The notes beneath the pieces are model-generated. The model worked only from the letters and a program-made list of their open reading frames with translations, ran no database searches and was not told where the DNA came from. The translations under genes were made by a program, and so were the position numbers. 64,000 nucleotides of DNA, taken from assembly GCA_963841995.1 (NCBI GenBank), contig CAWJEX010000021.1, positions 124,001 through 188,000 of the forward strand, in the 5' to 3' direction. Below, one piece after another: positions 27,295-34,885 of the stretch (the first letter of the stretch is position 1; every line of letters begins with the position of its first letter). This stretch comes from DATDPM01 sp963841995 (GTDB lineage Bacteria; Pseudomonadota; Alphaproteobacteria; DATDPM01).

Positions 27295-27735
27295 CTACGG
27301 CGCCGCCTCCCAGGGAAATTCGAGCCAGCTTTCCTGATCGATCTCAACCGCGAAGGCGTCGACGACCGGTTTCCCCGCGGGCGTCGCATACACCGCCACA
27401 TAGAACGCGCGGGGCAGGAGAGTGCGAACGACGCGGATCGTCTCTCCGCTGTCGGCGACGTCATCGACCACGATCGTATCGGCGCCATCGCCGCCGTCCG
27501 GTCTCTTGAGAATTTTCACCTCGCCGCGAACCCGTCCTTCGTATGACGCGACGCTGATTGATTCGACGACGCGGATATCGAGTTCCTTCGCAAGGATAGC
27601 GGCGGGGACGAGCCCGCCTCTCGCTATTCCGATGACGCGCGTCCAAACCCCGCGGTTGCGGATCCGCCCGGCAAGGGCGCGGGCTTGCCGGTGCAATTCG
27701 TTCCAGGTTACGGGGATCGTGTTGGGTTTCGTCAT
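27295..27735 (-). CDS. gpt: Xanthine-guanine phosphoribosyltransferase
   Basis: Salvages guanine and xanthine to GMP and XMP using PRPP. The 146-residue product starts at the ATG at 27735 (MTKPNTIPVTWNELHR). It has GIARGGLVPAAILAKELDIR, the PRPP-binding loop VVDDVADSGETI, and the C-terminal PAGKPVVDAFAVEIDQESWL that closely follows E. coli Gpt. It is convergent with panC and divergent from the small membrane-protein gene at 27862. Confidence 0.88.
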   Translation of the reverse strand: MTKPNTIPVTWNELHRQARALAGRIRNRGVWTRVIGIARGGLVPAAILAKELDIRVVESISVASYEGRVRGEVKILKRPDGGDGADTIVVDDVADSGETIRVVRTLLPRAFYVAVYATPAGKPVVDAFAVEIDQESWLEFPWEAAP

Positions 27736-27861
27736 GCAAACCGACCTCAATAAGGCTTGCTGCGGAGGATTCACTATCGATAAGAGTTCCGATAGAGTAA
27801 ATCGCCACAATGCGAGCTCAACGCATTCTCTGCCTGTGTCGCCGATGGGTGAAGCAAACCG

Positions 27862-28197
27862 ATGACGAACCCGCTTTCGCTTCTTGTTTTACTGCTGGCC
27901 GCCGTTCTTGAAGCGGGCGGCGACGCGTTGGTCCGTCACGGATTGCACGGCCAATCTCTGATGATGCGCGGCGGATTCCTGCTCCTCGGCGGCGCGGTAC
28001 TGTTCGCCTACGGAATTACGGTCAATATGCCGCCTTGGGATTTTGGGCGGTTGCTCGGAGTCTATGTGACGTTGTTTTTTCTCGTCGCGCAGACGATCAA
28101 TTGGCTTGGATTCGGCTTGCCTCCGACCATTCCGATTCTGGTGGGCGGCGCCTTGATTATCGCCGGTGGGCTGACAATCACATTTTGGCGCGTATAG
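27862..28197 (+). CDS. Four-helix small membrane protein, SMR/EamA-like
   Basis: A 111-residue hydrophobic protein with four predicted helices (LSLLVLLLAAVLEAGGDAL, GGFLLLGGAVLFAYGITV, LGVYVTLFFLVAQTINWLGF, PILVGGALIIAGGLTITFW). The single acidic residue in helix 1 (LEAGGD) recalls the essential Glu of small multidrug resistance transporters, but the rest is not close enough to assign a substrate. It stands alone between divergent gpt and a convergent lipoprotein gene. Confidence 0.72.
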   Translation: MTNPLSLLVLLLAAVLEAGGDALVRHGLHGQSLMMRGGFLLLGGAVLFAYGITVNMPPWDFGRLLGVYVTLFFLVAQTINWLGFGLPPTIPILVGGALIIAGGLTITFWRV

Positions 28198-28242
28198 GCC
28201 CGCCTAGGTTCGGAAGTAATTCGCCGACACCCCAAAACCAGA

Positions 28243-28264
28243 CCGGCGCCCGATGGGGCGCCGG
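28243..28264 (-). terminator. Hairpin downstream of the lipoprotein gene
   Basis: CCGGCGCCC (28243-28251) and GGGCGCCGG (28256-28264) form a perfect 9 bp stem with a 4-base loop. Read on the minus strand it is followed by TCTGGTTTT, a weak T-run, so it most likely ends the lipoprotein transcript. It may also act on the convergent small membrane-protein gene. Confidence 0.55.
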
Positions 28265-28290
28265 CATCCTGTTCCCGATCGCTCGAGCGG

Positions 28291-29554
28291 CTATCGCACG
28301 TAGAGGTGAACCTCATTGCTCGAAGCGGTGTTGCTGGTCGCCGACGACATCGTCACCCGGCCGGGCGGCAATCCCATGCTGTTCAGGGATCGCATGACGT
28401 CTTCGGCGTTCTTCTTCGCGGCGGTGGCGTTGATCGCGGCCTCGGCCGGCGAGCCTTTTTGCGCGCTCACGGCGACCAATTCGAAGCTGGCGTCGGGACG
28501 GCGCTCCAAGGCTTTGCTTACAGCGCCATAAAGCGCCTCCTTGTATTGGACCCTGGGCCGATCGAAGCGGATGACGACGAGCGGTCTGCCGCCTGCGGCC
28601 GACGCATAACCCGGCATGCCCGGGCCGGCCGGTGTGGCAGACCGGTAAGCGCGATTGGCCAGGCTCTGCCCGTAAAGCTCGCCATTGCTGATGGCCAGGG
28701 ACAGAGTTCGAGAGGTTGCCGCGCTCGCGGGAAATGTAATCGCTCTGGCGGCGAACATCCTGATTCAACTCGTTGAGGAGCCGGTCGATCAGCACCACGG
28801 TGCGATTGGTTTCGTCTTCGAGAATGGCAAGCTGCCGGTGATCCTCGTCCACGGCACCCGACAATCCGTAAGCCGCCTTCACGCTTTCCAGGAGGAAGGA
28901 CGACATCGCCGAATCGGCGGTTACCTTTGTCTCAAGGCTGTTCATGCCGGCGATGTCGCTGTCCAGCCGATCGAGATCGGCCTGGGCCTCGTTCCATTGC
29001 TGGACCAGCACGGGATTGCCCGGCGTGGTGCCGACCTGAAGGCGCGCGCTGATGGCGGCGACGATGCCGTGATAAGCCTGCGAGTGCTGCACGGTGGTGT
29101 TGCGCACTTGCTGCAATTCGTTGTTATGCCCCGAAATCGCCGCCTGCATGTTGACGAGATCTTGGCGCAGCTGCTGCACCTTCGCGCCGACATAAGTGCC
29201 GGTCGGCGCGCCCGGCGTGGGCGGCGTAGGCTGGAAATTAGTCGTTCCGAGCGCTGGCGGCGGCGGCGGAGCCGGTGGATAGGCGCCCGCCTGATTGGGC
29301 GGCGGCGGATATCCCGGCGGCGGCGCACCGGGCTGATATCCCGGCGGCGGCGGATATCCCGGCGGTTGCTGCGCCATTTGTCCTGGCACCTGCTGCGGCG
29401 CCGGTTGCGGCGGTGGAACCTGAGTTACTTCCGGCTGCTTCGAATTATCTTCGTCGGATGGCCAAACCAGGTCACCCAAATCCTCGAAGACCGAACATCC
29501 CCCGAGCGCAAGCGCCGAGGCGATCAAAATCACTTTAATTTTCCAATGAGCCAT
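28291..29554 (-). CDS. Proline-rich lipoprotein with conserved C-terminal domain, frameshifted
   Basis: The ATG at 29554 opens a lipoprotein signal peptide ending in ALALGGCSVF, so the mature protein is lipid-anchored at Cys20. A proline-rich stretch with repeated PPGYPPPP-type units (residues about 45-105) follows, then a long helical region with heptad character (NMQAAISGHNNELQQVRNTT and onwards). The C-terminal domain (PLVVIRFDRPRVQYKEALYG, ELVAVSAQKG, NEVHLYVR) is in another frame. Collapsing AA near 28708 (TCGAACTC to TCGACTC) restores NLSTLSLAISNGELYG. A conserved alphaproteobacterial envelope lipoprotein of unknown function is the best description. Confidence 0.75.
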
Positions 29555-29861
29555 CCGAAACGATCACCTAGTATCGCCGCTCCAAAACCTTACGGTTCGA
29601 TGGCGGCAAACCCCTATTTTTGAATGAAATTAAGGTCGAAACGGAGCCCCCCTAAAGCCCATCGAGGATACTAGCCAAAGCGATTAGGGGGGACAAGCCG
29701 GATTCGTCCCACAACCGCGCGCACCCCGGCGCAAGCCACGGAATTCCAAGAACTTCGCCACCTTGCCAATACGAGGTGTATTGGCTAGTGTCTCGGCCCT
29801 CCCGAAGCCCCATGCAACGGCCTTATTTGAAGCCGCATATCAGGATGCTTGGGGGCGGCGA
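29555..29861. other. Intergenic region upstream of tRNA-Arg, with two inverted repeats
   Basis: No gene was found. CCCCCCTAA (29647-29655) and TTAGGGGGG (29684-29692) are perfect inverted copies 28 bp apart. GCCAATAC (29765-29772) and GTATTGGC (29778-29785) form a second, tight palindrome. The latter lies within a possible tRNA promoter, TTGCCA (29763-29768), 17 bp, TAGTGT (29786-29791). The promoter is a plausible but imperfect match. Confidence 0.4.
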
Positions 29862-29938
29862 GCGCCCGTAGCTCAACTGGATAGAGCACCAGATTACGGA
29901 TTTGGGGGTTGGGAGTTCGAATCTCTCCGGGCGCGCCA
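29862..29938 (+). tRNA. tRNA-Arg (anticodon ACG)
   Basis: The 77-base sequence folds as a full cloverleaf. The acceptor GCGCCCG pairs with CGGGCGC, the D stem is GCTC/GAGC, the anticodon loop TTACGGA gives ACG, the T arm is GGGAG-TTCGAAT-CTCTC, and CCA is encoded. A34 would be deaminated to inosine to read CGU, CGC and CGA codons. A porin relic and short tandem repeats follow immediately. Confidence 0.95.
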
Positions 29939-30014
29939 TCCTCCGAATGAAATTTTATAGTGGTATCCGGCAGGTGCTGTTTGCGCGCCGTGGTTCCACA
30001 ATTCTCCCGATCCC

Positions 30015-30062
30015 CTACCAATCCACTTACCAATCCACTTACCAATCCACTTACCAATCCAC
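30015..30062. repeat. Four tandem copies of a 12 bp unit at a porin stop codon
   Basis: Four adjoining 12 bp copies (plus strand TTACCAATCCAC; the leftmost begins C instead of T). On the minus strand the unit reads GTG GAT TGG TAA, exactly the last three codons plus stop (V-D-W-stop) of the porin relic that enters from the right. The first stop is at 30053-30051; the other copies lie beyond it as untranslated repeats. Confidence 0.85.
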
Positions 30063-30312
30063 TTGGGCGCGGAGATCGAGGATGCTCGGATCGTGGTAAC
30101 CGGCGGAGGTATTGTCCGGCAGCAGAATTGCCGCGTTGCCCATCGCCGAGGCATTGTTGCGGACCCAGATGTAATTCATCATGAAACGAATGCATGGATT
30201 GACATATCAGTTTACGCCCAAGGCGTAATCGCCTTCGGTGCCGAATTGGAATCTCAGTCCATCGTCCAGACTTAACTGGCTGACTCGCGCCGCCGATTCG
30301 ATCGCACCGATG
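30051..30312 (-). pseudogene. C-terminal relic of an OprO/OprP-type porin
   Basis: On the minus strand one frame reads YGIGAIESAARVSQLSLDDG, then FQFGTEGDYALGVN, TGA, YVNPCIRFMMNYIWVRNNAS, and ends DPSILDLRAQVDW-stop. This matches the last beta-strands of phosphate-selective (OprO/OprP) porins, including the GxNWYxNxxxRFMxNY motif and the terminal LRAQVDW. The TGA replaces the expected Trp of NWY. Upstream the homology stops near 30312 with more stops in frame, so only about 85 codons remain. The rest of the barrel is missing, so this is a decayed gene rather than a miscalled one. Confidence 0.7.
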
Positions 30313-30394
30313 CCGTATCGGCGTATCTTCGTTCAGGTCAAGCGCTGGCGAGAAAATTTGCGTCGGGCGAATGGGACCCGGTGACGTTAGGAGC

Positions 30395-30949
30395 TTAGCC
30401 CCAGCGGCGAACCGGCCCGGTATCGACGTGGACGAAATCCGAGCTCGGGTAATAGCCGACGCCGCCCGCCCCCATCGATAGCGCAACGCGATGCAAATCG
30501 GAAAGCGCCCGGTCCGGCAGACTGATATCGATGGCCATGCCCTTCGTATGGAAGCTTTTGGCGGCAACGCCGCTGCTGTGTTCGTGGAGCATGGCGTTCG
30601 TCGCCGGCGACCGGTAACCGGAAATCACATGGAAGGGATCTTTCGTATCCATCCGGCCGCGCAATGCGAATAGAAGATCGAGAAGCTTGGGATCGATCGC
30701 CATCACCTGGTCGGTGCGGAAATCGCGAAGCACATGATTGATGTCGGCGAGTGCTGCGGGAACGTAACCACCGTCCGCCCAAAAGGTGGCATTCAGGCTC
30801 TCGCCAGTATGCAGATTGTATAAGGACAGCGAGCGTTCCGGGGTCGCGGCAAATACCGCGCGGGGCGCCATCGCCAGCGACACGGACACCGCGGCCCCCG
30901 TCTGAAGAAGTCGCCGGCGGGTCAGTAAATATTTGTTTTTACTCGTCAA
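30395..30949 (-). CDS. DUF882 peptidoglycan endopeptidase, MepK/YcbK-like
   Basis: M15-family metallopeptidase; the E. coli relative MepK cuts 3-3 cross-links in peptidoglycan. The 184-residue precursor starts with a twin-arginine signal (RRRLLQTGAAVSVSLAMAPR, cut near AVFA-A), so it is exported by Tat, as in E. coli. The catalytic domain has ISGYRSPATNAML, SFHTKGMAIDISLPD (His and Asp zinc ligands) and FVHVDTGPVRRWG with the third ligand. It lies 82 bp downstream of an L,D-transpeptidase on the same strand, mirroring E. coli ldtD-mepK. Confidence 0.9.
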   Translation of the reverse strand: MTSKNKYLLTRRRLLQTGAAVSVSLAMAPRAVFAATPERSLSLYNLHTGESLNATFWADGGYVPAALADINHVLRDFRTDQVMAIDPKLLDLLFALRGRMDTKDPFHVISGYRSPATNAMLHEHSSGVAAKSFHTKGMAIDISLPDRALSDLHRVALSMGAGGVGYYPSSDFVHVDTGPVRRWG

Positions 30950-31031
30950 ATCGTCCCCTTACTCGGGTAATTGACGGCATGGAGAGTATGGGAAATATAA
31001 TAACGATTCATTGATTTGGTAAGTCAAAAAC

Positions 31032-32657
31032 TTAACGTTGGTCGCCTTTCGAGACGGCAAGGAACAGCGGCCGGTCGCGGTTATAGACATCGCGACGGAA
31101 TTGTACCGATCCATCATCATCGACCCATGCCGTGAGATACGTCACTTCGACGGGAACGGGTTTCTGCAGCAATACGGTTTTCGTGTCGTTCCCGTTCACC
31201 GCCGCTTCGATGGCTGCAGGAGGCCAATCCGGATCGCCATCGAGGACGAAAGCCGCCAGCGCTACGGCGTCGCCGACGCGAATGCAGCCGTGACTGAAAC
31301 TACGAACTTCCTGGCTGAAGAGCTTTTTCGCTGGAGTATCGTGAAGAAAAATTCCGAATTCGTTGTGCAGGGTGAAACGAAGCAGTCCCAAAGCATTCGA
31401 TGGGCCGGGCTGCTGCACGAATTTGTGTTGAAGCGTAGCGGGACGCTGGGATTTCCAATCGACGTCACGCGGGTTCACTTCGCAAGCATTATCGTCCCAG
31501 CCACTATAGACCTTCATGTTCTCTTTGGCGAGATAGTCGGGATTGCGCTTCACCTTCGGCAGGATTTCCTGGCGCGCGATCTTTGGCGGCACCGTCCAGC
31601 TCGGGAGAAAAGTCAGAGCCGTGACCTCATCGGGGAACACCGGCGTACGCCAGTTCGCCTTGCCGGCAATGACCGGCATCTTCAAGACCATTTTACCGTC
31701 GGCAAACGCCCGGAGTTCGAAGGCGCCGATATTGATAATGATCAAACGCCCGGATGGGGCGAAAGGGAACCACCGCAGCCGTTCAAGATTGGCCGCAATT
31801 TGATCTGCCCGCTCGCCAGGCGGAACATTGAGGGCAGCGCGCGTCTGTGCGCCGACGGCGCCATCCGGCTTCAGGCCGTTTCGCTGCTGGAATCGACGAG
31901 CCGCCGCCCCGATGGTGGCGTCGAATTCGGCGGCGCTCGATCCGCCATCGCTCGCGAGATCGCCCAAGCGTTGAAGCTGCTGGCGAAGCGTCGCGACCTC
32001 GGGCCCTGCCGCTCCCTCTTTCAGTGTCGGTCCATCCGGCAGGTCCGGCCACGGCGCTGCCGCGGCGATCCTCCGGTATGCGAGAAGTGCCGCGATCAGA
32101 CGACGGTATGCCGGATCGGCCGGCGGCAGCGAGGACAACCATCCTTCAAAATCATTCGCGGCTAATCCGCTTGCAAGGATGGCGGCGGCATCGGGCGGCA
32201 CGCGTACGACCGCGTAATCCGAATCGACCTCCCGCGGGACAACGCGTCCCGATCGCACAACGACGATGTAGCGGAGCATTTCTGCCGAGAGCAGAACGTC
32301 GGTTCGCACCGCGGCTGCCGCGTCCACTCGATTCGGAAGACCCTCCGTTTCTTCGAGGAGATAGTCGTCAGGATTCAGTCCCTGGTTGTCGGCGGATTTG
32401 AGCGCGGCAACGGCTTGGCGAGCCTGGTCGCTCCACGCGCCGTTCCGCCACCATGCCAATGAACCGTTCCGCGACGCATAGAACTTACGCAGCGTCCCGA
32501 CGTTATGGAATTTGGTAAGGACGCCATCTTGATCCGCTCGCGACAATAAAGCGTCTAAAGCGCCGGCCGCGGAAACGCTGTCGGCGCAAGCCGGCCCCAT
32601 CAATGCCGCCAGCACAAGCGTCAAAACCAGCAAGCGTAATGCACGCAATCGTATCAT
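31032..32657 (-). CDS. L,D-transpeptidase, LdtD/YcbB-like
   Basis: Makes 3-3 cross-links in peptidoglycan in the periplasm. The 541-residue precursor has a signal peptide (LRLLVLTLVLAALMGPACA), a scaffold domain, a peptidoglycan-binding domain (EGAAGPEVATLRQQLQRLGD and RRFQQRNGLKPDGAVGAQTR), and the YkuD catalytic domain with NEFGIFLHDTP and the active-site motif SFSHGCIRVGD (catalytic Cys in SHGCIR). The size and domain order are those of YcbB rather than small Ldt enzymes. It is followed by the MepK-like endopeptidase, which would cut the bonds it makes. Confidence 0.93.
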   Translation of the reverse strand: MIRLRALRLLVLTLVLAALMGPACADSVSAAGALDALLSRADQDGVLTKFHNVGTLRKFYASRNGSLAWWRNGAWSDQARQAVAALKSADNQGLNPDDYLLEETEGLPNRVDAAAAVRTDVLLSAEMLRYIVVVRSGRVVPREVDSDYAVVRVPPDAAAILASGLAANDFEGWLSSLPPADPAYRRLIAALLAYRRIAAAAPWPDLPDGPTLKEGAAGPEVATLRQQLQRLGDLASDGGSSAAEFDATIGAAARRFQQRNGLKPDGAVGAQTRAALNVPPGERADQIAANLERLRWFPFAPSGRLIIINIGAFELRAFADGKMVLKMPVIAGKANWRTPVFPDEVTALTFLPSWTVPPKIARQEILPKVKRNPDYLAKENMKVYSGWDDNACEVNPRDVDWKSQRPATLQHKFVQQPGPSNALGLLRFTLHNEFGIFLHDTPAKKLFSQEVRSFSHGCIRVGDAVALAAFVLDGDPDWPPAAIEAAVNGNDTKTVLLQKPVPVEVTYLTAWVDDDGSVQFRRDVYNRDRPLFLAVSKGDQR

Positions 32658-32741
32658 TGAGTTTCCGACATGCTGTTGGGGCCGGATCGATTCCGCCCTA
32701 GAATGTGGCCAAGATTATACGGGCAATCCGCCGCCAGCGGC

Positions 32742-33629
32742 TTAGGGGCCGTTATAGATCACGCGCCCCAGCCCAGCGGTGTCGTAGCCGCCGAGACTTC
32801 GCGCCTTTTCCGAAAAACGGGCATTGCGGGCGAAGGATAAAAGCTTTTGAAAATTCGGTTCGAAAAATTCGCGCCGTCGAACCGCCAGATCGTAACGCTC
32901 GCGATGCAAGGATATGAATCCCAGCCGGAATTGCTCGGCCGCGGCCCGTATGCCGAATCCGGCGGCGGCCTTCCCCTCGCTGACCGCAGATGCCATGTCG
33001 GTTTCGTTGCGGGCCGGCGGGAACGGCGTGGTGAGATCGGCGAGTGACAGATCCTGCTGCGCCAGAAGATGCATCAGAAGAAGGTGGCTGCCCGCGCTTT
33101 CCTGCCGGTCGATAAACGGCAATTTTCGGGTCTTGAGGTCGGAGAGCTTGGATATCCCGTGTGGATTGCCGCTCGCGACGATTAGACCCTGATCGCGCCA
33201 TGCCCATTCTATCAGAACCGTATCGAGATCACGAAGGACATCCTTGACCGCGATTTCATTGTAAGTTTCGGTTTCGGGATCGAAGACGTGAAGGCCGCAG
33301 AAAGCCGTTTCGCCTTGGGCGAAACGACGCAGCCCATCCAGGCTGCCATCGGACAAGACGGGGATCTCGCATCCCGATTCGCGGATCGCCCATTCGAGCA
33401 ATGGATCGTGGCTGCCGACGAACAGCAATGCCGGGCGGCCGGGCGGCTCGATAGCGGGGTCGGAGCGCGTGTTTTGAAGAACCCACAAATCCACCAACGC
33501 CTTGGGGAACAGCCATTTGCCCGCGACCCGGCTGCACGGGATGCGGCGCAGTCGGATGAGGTCGTAGACCTTCCGCTCTTTGATGCGGAGATAATCCGCA
33601 ACCTCGCGGGTGTTCATCATTTCGGACAA
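32742..33629 (-). CDS. Helix-turn-helix regulator with periplasmic-binding-protein-like domain
   Basis: Cytoplasmic transcription regulator. The N terminus is an excisionase/MerR-type helix-turn-helix (MMNTREVADYLRIKERKVYD, then CSRVAGKWLFPKALVD). The remaining 220 residues resemble a periplasmic substrate-binding domain of the molybdate type (ALLFVGSHDPLLEWAIRESG, IVASGNPHGISKLSDLK, FIDRQESAGSHLLLMHLL), used here as an intracellular sensor. A TTG at 33629 with AGGAG 7 bp upstream fits best; in-frame ATG codons exist at 33653, 33620 and 33617. It is downstream of a molybdopterin oxidoreductase gene on the same strand, consistent with control by molybdate or a related anion. Confidence 0.85.
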   Translation of the reverse strand: MSEMMNTREVADYLRIKERKVYDLIRLRRIPCSRVAGKWLFPKALVDLWVLQNTRSDPAIEPPGRPALLFVGSHDPLLEWAIRESGCEIPVLSDGSLDGLRRFAQGETAFCGLHVFDPETETYNEIAVKDVLRDLDTVLIEWAWRDQGLIVASGNPHGISKLSDLKTRKLPFIDRQESAGSHLLLMHLLAQQDLSLADLTTPFPPARNETDMASAVSEGKAAAGFGIRAAAEQFRLGFISLHRERYDLAVRRREFFEPNFQKLLSFARNARFSEKARSLGGYDTAGLGRVIYNGP

Positions 33630-33714
33630 GGCCGTTCTCCTGGACCGTCTCATTTCTTACTTTCGGATGATCGGGCAAGCGCCGCAAGCGAATCGGCGCG
33701 GTCCGGGGATAGGT

Positions 33715-34371
33715 TCAGCTGTAGCGCTCTTCGCGCCACGGATCGCCGTTATTGTGATAGCCCCGGACTTCCCAGAATCCGGGCCGATCTTCTGCGGTAA
33801 ATTCGATCCGCTTCACCCATTTGGCGCTTTTCCAAAAGTAGAGCTTCGGGATCACGACGCGGAGCGGGCCGCCATGATCGCGGGTCAGCGGTTTTCCTTC
33901 CCAAGCATGGGCAAGCAGGACATCGTTGTCGAAGGCCGAGAGCGGCACATTCGTCGTATAAGTATCGAAGCTGTGAAAGGTGATGAATTTCGCTTCGGGC
34001 TTTGGCTGCACGGTACGAAGAACATGCTTGGCGCTAATGCCCGTCCATTGATTGTCATAGCGTGACCACGCGGTGACGCAATGAATATCCGAAGTCGCGT
34101 GCAACTCCGGCTGGCCCAGAAAATCCTGCCACGTCCAGCGAACCGGATTTTCGACCAATCCGTCGATCGTGAGCCGCCATTTGTCGAGGGGAATATCGGG
34201 CTGGACGCCGAGGTCGAGTACCGGCCAATTCTTGACTTGGCGCTGACCGGGCGGCAGCCGTTCGCGCCGCGGATCGCCGGTGGTTCCGGTCAACAGCCGG
34301 CCTTCGCGCGCCCAAGCCTCTTTGGTCGCGATCAGCTTGTCTTTGATTTTGCCGACCCAATCATCGGCCAT
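33715..34371 (-). CDS. Sulfite-oxidase-family molybdopterin oxidoreductase
   Basis: Molybdenum-cofactor enzyme of 218 residues with the SUOX fold and no heme domain. It has WPVLDLGVQPDIPLDKWRL, TWQDFLGQPELHATSDIHCV with the Cys expected to ligate Mo (in HCVTAWSRYDNQW), TTNVPLSAF, and the C-terminal HGGPLRVVIPKLYFWKSAKW. There is no Sec or Tat signal, so unlike MsrP/YedY it looks cytoplasmic. The substrate is unknown. The adjacent regulator with a molybdate-type sensor domain supports a molybdenum link. Confidence 0.88.
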   Translation of the reverse strand: MADDWVGKIKDKLIATKEAWAREGRLLTGTTGDPRRERLPPGQRQVKNWPVLDLGVQPDIPLDKWRLTIDGLVENPVRWTWQDFLGQPELHATSDIHCVTAWSRYDNQWTGISAKHVLRTVQPKPEAKFITFHSFDTYTTNVPLSAFDNDVLLAHAWEGKPLTRDHGGPLRVVIPKLYFWKSAKWVKRIEFTAEDRPGFWEVRGYHNNGDPWREERYS

Positions 34372-34439
34372 GCGGGACTCCTCGGGGAATGCGCATTAGA
34401 CTATAATACGAGGCGATGACGCGTCCGCGCGCCTCAACC

Positions 34440-34796
34440 TCATTGCAGAATTTCGAGCACGGATTCGGGCGGCCGTCCGATCGCCGCCTTGCCGTTTGCC
34501 AGGACGATCGGCCGCTCGATCAGAATCGGATTTTCAACCATGGCCTTGATGAGCGCAGCATCCGAAAGTTTCGGATTGTCCAGCTTGAGCTTCCCGTACG
34601 GTTCCTCGTGCCGGCGCATGAGGTCGCGAGGCTTCATCTTCAATAGCTTGAGAATGCGCCGCAGTTCCGTGGCCGATGGCGGCGTTTCGAGATAATTGAT
34701 GACGATCGGGTCCTCCTCGTGAGCCTCCAAGAGCTCAAGGGTCGCCCTTGATTTGCTGCAGCGCGGGTTGTGATAGATCGTGACGGGTTTGGGCAT
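34440..34796 (-). CDS. Arsenate reductase (glutaredoxin type) family protein
   Basis: ArsC-family thioredoxin-fold protein of 118 residues. The catalytic Cys is in ITIYHNPRCSKSR-like TIYHNPRCSKSRATLELL, followed by VINYLETPPSATELRRIL, RRHEEPYGKL, and IERPIVLANGKAAIGRPPE. The ArsC motif and Arg positions are intact, so arsenate reduction is plausible. No arsenic efflux pump or ArsR is nearby, so a general redox role is equally possible. It is divergent from the MscS gene, with 89 bp between. Confidence 0.88.
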   Translation of the reverse strand: MPKPVTIYHNPRCSKSRATLELLEAHEEDPIVINYLETPPSATELRRILKLLKMKPRDLMRRHEEPYGKLKLDNPKLSDAALIKAMVENPILIERPIVLANGKAAIGRPPESVLEILQ

Positions 34797-34885
34797 GGTC
34801 TGTGGGATCCAATCATTATTTTTTGCAGGGGCCCCGGGCAAAGCCTCCTGACTTCTGGAACCCGAGGCGGTACTCTTCGCCTCCC

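Noticed and set aside
28950..29550. Plus-strand genes opposite the proline-rich lipoprotein
   Set aside because: These are Arg/Ala-rich mirror frames of the Pro/Gly-rich coding sequence.
30015..30062. CRISPR or regulatory repeat array
   Set aside because: The 12 bp units adjoin with no spacers and match the codons of the neighbouring gene.
29862..30400. Integrative element at tRNA-Arg
   Set aside because: No integrase and no direct repeat of the tRNA 3' end was found; the adjacent sequence is a chromosomal porin remnant.
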